Shown here one piece after another: positions 58,871 to 64,000 of a DNA stretch of 64,000 nt. This stretch comes from Artemia franciscana. Its lineage: Eukaryota > Arthropoda > Branchiopoda > Anostraca > Artemiidae. Position 1 is the first letter of the stretch. Each line of letters opens with the position of its first letter. A program made the translations under genes and the position numbers. Location of the stretch: positions 26,301,355-26,365,354 of the forward strand of contig NC_088883.1 in NCBI RefSeq assembly GCF_032884065.1. The letters are read 5' to 3'. The notes under the pieces are model-generated. The model saw only the letters and a program-made list of their open reading frames with translations, did not search any database and had not been told where the DNA came from.

Positions 58871-60637
58871 TCATACACGATAAAGTTTTCTTGACCTGTA
58901 TTTAATTGTATTTGTTTCAACCTAGGGTATATGTAATTTTTTTAATAGATAATACTATTTATTTTGCTAGATTTATTAACTAGCAAACGACTAAGCTTTT
59001 TCCGGCTGTTTTTTTTTATATACCAGAGAGACAATATAGTTTTTTCTGAATTTGTTTGATTTGTTGCATTTTGCATTAGTTAACATTTGTACATATTGGA
59101 TTTTATTAAGATATAAGTTTCTTATGTTCAAGATATAAGTTTCTTATATCTTATTTCTTATATCTATAAGTTTTTTATGTTAAGATATAAGTTTCTTATG
59201 TTTTTTTCCTTTTCTTTACATTTTCTGTTTAATTTAATTAACTTTTTTCGTTGATAAACGCCTCTAGACTTGAAGCCAAAATATTCAGACCTTTATTATT
59301 ATTAAAAGTTTTGTTTTCGTTTTTTTTGCTGTCTTATTTGAAATTTTAAACCCGTTTTTCTATATTTTCATTTATTTTATTCGTAATTATTATTTACTAA
59401 TTTTAAGTATTTTTATATTTCTCTATATTCGTTATAGAGACAGGAAAACTGTTTTTCTAATCTTCTATCTTTACTAATTTAAAAAAAAATGCCTTGAATC
59501 TCAACTTTGGTTGGTCAATGAAAAAATTGTTTTCAAAAGTTGAACGTAACTTAAGTTACCGAATTACACATAGGGTGCATAATTGGTGCCAAAATAAGTT
59601 ATGCGCAAATTTATTTTATCCCCAGTTGTGATTATAAAATAGCTCGAGCATTAGTTACAACTTTTCAGATAAGTTGTTGAGTATCATAGGTTGAGATCGG
59701 TTAAAGAAGGTAAGGATATTAAGAGCTATTCAGGGGTAAAAACAAAGGCTGTTATCAAAATAAGAATAAGACAGATAATACAAAAACAAAGGCTTTAAAA
59801 ACAAAGGCTGTGCAAAGAGTAAAAACAAAGGCTGTTATCAAAATAAGAATAAGACAGATAATATAGTAATTTCCATAATAGCAACAGGGTTCATCATCGC
59901 AAATATTTTTTTCTTCTGCGGGATTATTAAAATAGATGTTAGTTATATATCCCTATATTGACGACTAAATTCATTGATGTTAGAAATAAAGTTATCACTT
60001 AAGTATCATTTATCAGAATATCATTTCAAATCCTCTTAAATAGAAAAATAAGCAGGAACTCACTTTTGAGGTCAAATACTTGAGGAGGGAGAGGATGAAA
60101 TTTTTAAAAGGGTAAAAAAGGCAAATTATATATGGAAATAAAATGAGTTTTATAAAAAATAATTGTAAAATTTTGTATGTTTTGTAGAGAAGGGACAAGA
60201 ACACAAGCCATAATTTATATTCTTGAGGCCCAATGTTCAAAGTGGGGTATTATTTAAAAAAAAACATAAGAAAGGCGAATTATATATAACAGACTCTAGG
60301 ACCCATTCTAAGAAATTTGATGTTTAGGGAGAGGGGGTGTAATCTTAAGGCCTTATTTTTCAAGGGCCTAGCCTAAGTTTGAAAATACGGGAAAAAGACA
60401 AACCATATGAACAGATATTAATAGAAATAGGTATGAAAATTCGACATTTTCGGGTAGCCAAGATTTAACCCCCGCTCTTCTACGACCCCCCTCCTTTTGC
60501 GCATGAGCTTGCTCTCAAATACTACAGGGACAAGGACATATTCACAACCGTGATTATTAAAGTTCATCCGGAAAGTGTAAAAATTCATTTGTCGCATATT
60601 CTCTGATATAACTTATGGTAATGACAATACGGACTCG
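58871..60637. other. intergenic 3' of the minus-strand gene
   Basis: Holds AGATATAAGTTTCTTATGTT repeats (59108-59205) and a duplication of AAAAACAAAGGCTGTTATCA (59740-59860). No clear polyadenylation signal for the minus-strand gene ending at 60638. Confidence 0.45.
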
Positions 60638-61740
60638 CTATAACTTTTTCCTATATGGCAAAGGTTTCTTCGGCTTCTTTGTTGAGATCTTAAATTTCGA
60701 GAAAAGTTCTGCGTCTCCTTGTCGTATGGGTATTGTTTCCTCAATTTTATTCCTGTAGGATTTTTCATGCATAATTTGTCTTGCTGTTTTAGCGACAGGT
60801 TCCATTACAGCTACGGAAAAAGGATTCGAGGGGGGTAATGGTGCAGTATCCGTGTCAACAGCATTTGAGGAAGTTCCGAGGCAGCGGGCCAAACTGGCAC
60901 AACTGCTTGAACTTTGCCCCAGAACTTGATTCCAAATCTGTTTGTCTTCTAATTGAGTTTGTTTCTTGGAATCTTTCCCTGTATAGTATCGGAGCTTCCC
61001 ACCTGAGTCAAGAGACAACATTTTCTTTTCTTTTAGGCATGGCTTAGATCCACCGGTAAATTTAAATTTGCATATCGCTATTTCGTTAGGGGTTTTTGAT
61101 GGCGGCAAGAAAAGTGAGGTTTTGCGTTTTCGCTTTTTGTTATCGCACGGAGTCTCTACTCTGTCATCTAGCAACTCTTTTTGTGAAGTTTCCTCACTAA
61201 CATTACCATGTAGATGTTGGTACATCATATAAAGAAATTCTTGTGGTAACATATTAGGGGACCCCAAGCTATTGAAGCATGTCAACTTTTCCATTGTTTG
61301 TAAGAACTCCGGTGGGAAAAGTGGATTATCTTGTTTCGTTGACAAATTAACCGGTTCAGCTCTTTCTTGAATCTTGTTTCGAAGTAATTCAGTCACAGAA
61401 GTCACAACCTCGTTTTCATCATTATTCTTCACAACTCTAACTATTGCTGATTTGTTTGGTTTGCGCTCCCGTTTTCGGCGCTCTGATTCGTCAGATCGCC
61501 TCTCATATTCACCTTCACTGCTCTCAGGAGTTGTTATCAAAGTTGGGGTGAAAATCGGTGGGGTTTCTTGGGCAATTGCCCGCTTGACATTGAAATATGC
61601 AGAGATGGGAATAAGGGGCGGGGGAGGGTAAACTGTGCGTTTTTTAATTTGACGATCAAATATAATTTCGTCCTCTTCTACGATGATACATTCAGGCTCA
61701 GTTTTTATATGCATTTCATAATCCATTTCTCCGAAGAATC
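60638..61740 (-). CDS. last exon of an unrecognised nuclear-type protein (SUMO site, CtBP-type motif)
   Basis: Open from a splice acceptor (TTTTTTTCAG, complement of 61741-61750) to TAG at 60640-60638. The first in-frame ATG (61723) gives 362 residues, but the frame is open upstream to the acceptor (FFGE before the Met), so upstream coding exons are likely. Features numbered from that Met: sumoylation-type IKTE (7-10), acidic stretch 16-20, proline run 34-37, basic clusters RRKRERK (83-89) and KKRKRK (197-202), EPVNLSTK (124-131, a PxDLS-like motif of CtBP partners), a conserved-looking block CKFKFTGGSKPCLKEKK (219-235) and a basic end KKPKKPLPYRKKL. No zinc finger, helix-loop-helix or zipper lies in this exon. 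I infer a transcriptional regulator or corepressor partner; the family is unknown to me. Codon usage and GC are clearly above background. Confidence 0.75.
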
Positions 61741-61796
61741 CTGAAAAAAATCTTAATTAGCCATTTATAAATATATATTTAATAAGCATAATTAAG

Positions 61797-62140
61797 AAAT
61801 CCAAGACCAAATAAATATCCTAGTTAAGATAAATATATATATTAAGTTTATAATTTGTATCTTCCTTGATTAATTAATCAAACAATAGTAATTGGTTAAT
61901 CAAATACAATTAAGAAATCGAAAACCAAATAAACTTCCCAGTTAATACAAAATATATTAAGTTTATAGTCTGCATCTTCCTTCATTAAATAATCAATCAT
62001 AATTAATCTAGCACCAATGATAAATTAGTAATCGATTAAAGAAATCCAAATTCAAATAAACTTCCCAGTTAACATACAAATATATTAAGTACATAATTTT
62101 TATTCTGCTTGATTAATTAATCAATTAAAGTCCTATTAAT
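61797..62140. repeat. tandem array, about 120-bp unit, three copies, in the upstream intron of the minus-strand gene
   Basis: Recurring AAATCCAA.ACCAAATAAAC, TTCCCAGTTAA, AATATATTAAGT, ATCTTCCTTGATTAATTAAT and CAATTAAAG. Confidence 0.85.
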
Positions 62141-62164
62141 AAATTTGCATCCCCCCCCCCGTAA

Positions 62165-62480
62165 CTCAACGAAACTAAAATTCATGTAATTCTGTGCATA
62201 ATAAATAAGAAGAAAACATTAATAAAAAATTTATAGGTGTTTTTGCTCGGACTTGAATTTCAGATCATTTTTTTTCTCTTCTTCTGGATTTCTGGTCAAA
62301 CTTAAATTTGTCTTAATTAATTAAACTCTTTACTTAATGAAACTAAAAATTTTAGTAGCTCTTTAAGTAATAAATAAGAAAAAACAAAATTTGGCTAAAA
62401 TATTTTTTCGGATTTGAATTTCAGCTAATTTCTTTTTCTTTTATTATGGATTTCTTGTTTTGAAAAATTTGTCATTTGGT
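62165..62480. repeat. tandem duplication, about 165-bp unit, two copies
   Basis: Both copies run GAAACTAAAA, AATAAATAAGAA.AAAA, CGGA.TTGAATTTCAG, TTTCTTTT.CTTTT and GGATTTCT. Confidence 0.8.
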
Positions 62481-62545
62481 GCCGACCCGCCACCCCCTGT
62501 AATTCAAAATCAGGAACACCTAACAAAGTCTTTGGCATTAAAAAT

Positions 62546-62636
62546 TGGGAATACTCTTGCGGTAGGTACAAAAGTAGGGAATACTCTGGGGGGTAGGTAC
62601 AAAAGTAGGGAATACTCTGGGGGTAAATGAAGCACA
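62546..62636. repeat. 30-31-bp tandem repeat, three copies
   Basis: Unit GGGAATACTCTGGGGGGTAG followed by GTACAAAAGTA; the third copy is diverged. Confidence 0.92.
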
Positions 62637-62721
62637 AAAGCCGACCAACTCTGGTACCTTAAGAAAAGAATAACATAATACGAATGTCTTAATAATTATC
62701 TTTGAGCCCAAAGACTATATC

Positions 62722-62858
62722 CAAATGCGTATCCAGGATTTTTTCGAGGTGGGGGATTATAAAAAAAACTTTTAAAACGCATCCAAATTTGTTTTGATGT
62801 TCTGAAAAAATTCCAGGGATTCAAACCCTTAAACCCCCTCCCCCTTGACAAGGCCTTG
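62722..62858. mobile_element. GGCCGTATCC-family MITE, degraded
   Basis: Starts CAAATGCGTATCCAGGATTT and ends CCCCCTTGACAAGGCCTTGG, with the family's TTCAAACCCTTAAACCCCC interior. Confidence 0.65.
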
Positions 62859-63685
62859 GGTATAAGCCTATAATAGGGGAAGTTGAGAAGGAAATATGTT
62901 AAGAAAAGTAATTCTTACTTCATAAGACGCAGAATAATTGCATTTAAAACATTTTGGTATCAATTGCACTATACTTTACTCTCATCCGTCCTATTGTTCA
63001 AATATATCGCCCAAATTGTGTGTTTCCCATTTGTTTTTCGTTTATTGATTTCGTCAGTATACCCCTTCAATTTAGGGGTATGCTGAATCTTAATGAATGT
63101 GACATAATCTTCTTCTTCTTCCAATTACAAAAGGAATTTTGTTGAATTTACAGTTACATACTTGTTTGGTCAAATAATCTCCATAACCTATGACATAGGT
63201 ATTTTCGAAAAAAAAAGATTTATCCTTAATGGACTTTTATTGTAGAAAATACTTACGGGTATACGTGTTGAAACAAGAGTGATGCATGGCAAAATGCCTG
63301 GGTAATATGTAATTTGGGCTATGCATTTTCATGCAAGGGGATGGGGGTGTTAAAGTATAATTTTTTAAGTAATTGTACTAGAATTTAATACTAAATTTGT
63401 TTAGTATAAAAATGGTCACGACCAAAACATACTTGCAAGTGAATTTTTTTCTAAGCACCGTTAAGAAAATGAGCACCGATAATAAACCTTGTAGCTAACC
63501 ATCGAAATCATAATCATCAATTAATTTATCAAATTGGTATTAATTTGAACTGAATTCCAAATTTTAGGTCTAGTATGACGCAAGCTAGACCTTAGTCGTA
63601 AAGAGCAGGTGTCTTTCTCAAAGGGCGTAAAACTTTAGTATACCCCCTTTAAAGACCCGTATATATATGTATATATATCTTAGGT
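62859..63685. other. no gene seen
   Basis: AT-rich, several 60-70-codon chance ORFs, nothing recognised. Upstream exons of the minus-strand gene could be here but I could not find one. Confidence 0.45.
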
Positions 63686-63691
63686 TAATAA

Positions 63692-64000
63692 TTGAGAAGT
63701 CCCTTCGTTGTTCAAACACCTTTAGTCCTCAGTTTTATAGATTATGAGCAAGCGTTCGATTCTGTTGATAGAAGAGCTTTAGCAAAGGTCTTATCCTTAT
63801 ATGGTATACCAGACAAATATATTAAAGTGATTTGTGCTATGTACGAGAATAATACTTCTGCGGTTAAGGTAAGAAATCAGGAGTTAAGCAGGGTTGTGTT
63901 CTCTTCCCCTTTATATGAATCATTTTGATGGACTTCGTCTTAAGGAGCACAGGAAAGGCAATTGGAGACCACGGAATCAAATGGGGAGTAAATACTCTCT
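63692..64000 (+). pseudogene. LINE reverse-transcriptase fragment, runs off the window
   Basis: Reads LVLSFIDYEQAFDSVDRRAL (motif A, Asp pair), KVLSLYGIPDKYIKVICAMY and NNTSAVKVRNQELS; motif B is lost through a frameshift/short deletion near 63880-63925, after which another frame gives LMDFVLRSTGKAIGDHGIKW, the stretch before the YADD motif. Same family as the minus-strand LINE fragments, here in + orientation. Confidence 0.85.

Overview
The window is animal nuclear DNA: AT-rich, intron-dominated and crowded with repeats. GT-AG introns of 2-10 kb, non-LTR retrotransposons, tRNA-derived SINEs, hAT-like MITEs and a Helitron of a type I associate with arthropods suggest an arthropod, perhaps a crustacean or chelicerate. 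The phylum is an inference from repeat style and from one conserved gene, not a demonstrated fact.

The main gene fills positions 5067-45386 on the + strand. It is an eight-exon gene for the mitochondrial inner-membrane rhomboid protease PARL (presenilins-associated rhomboid-like). I pieced it together from short conserved exons with matching splice phases: 63 codons, 41 codons, 163 nt, 96 nt, 125 nt, 102 nt, 98 nt and 94 nt, giving 329 residues and a stop. The catalytic serine is Ser233 (first codon of exon 6) and the catalytic histidine is His291 (exon 7); they lie 58 residues apart, the same spacing as in human PARL (Ser277/His335). The introns hold nearly everything else. Intron 1 carries an intact 1048-codon LINE, a SINE and two decayed copies of the exon-1 3' end. 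Introns 3 and 4 carry a long inverted repeat with exon 4 in its loop. Introns 5 and 6 carry MITEs and large complex tandem arrays. Intron 7 carries a tandem array, a palindromic MITE and a LINE fragment.

Upstream (1-5066) are a frameshifted hAT-like transposase relic, a short tandem repeat, a non-autonomous Helitron (2352-3107) and an antisense LINE fragment. Downstream (45.4-60.6 kb) I see no confident gene. That stretch holds LINE fragments, an (AT)n tract, a 1.4-kb 41-bp minisatellite and two adjacent arrays with codon-multiple periods (93 and 114 bp). One frame of the 93-bp array looks like a protein with Lys-Arg-spaced peptide repeats. A large palindrome and more tandem repeats follow.

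At 61740-60638 on the - strand is the probable last exon of a second gene, an unrecognised nuclear-type protein with a SUMO-like site, a CtBP-type PVNLS motif and basic clusters. The window ends inside a + strand LINE reverse-transcriptase fragment.

The most unusual features are: (1) PARL exons 1, 3 and 7 (possibly 5) are each followed by decayed tandem copies of their own 3' end plus splice donor; (2) exon 4 is enclosed by about 1.4-1.8 kb inverted repeats; (3) the 93-bp coding-compatible array; (4) a MITE insertion for which the window also contains a pre-insertion-like paralogous site.
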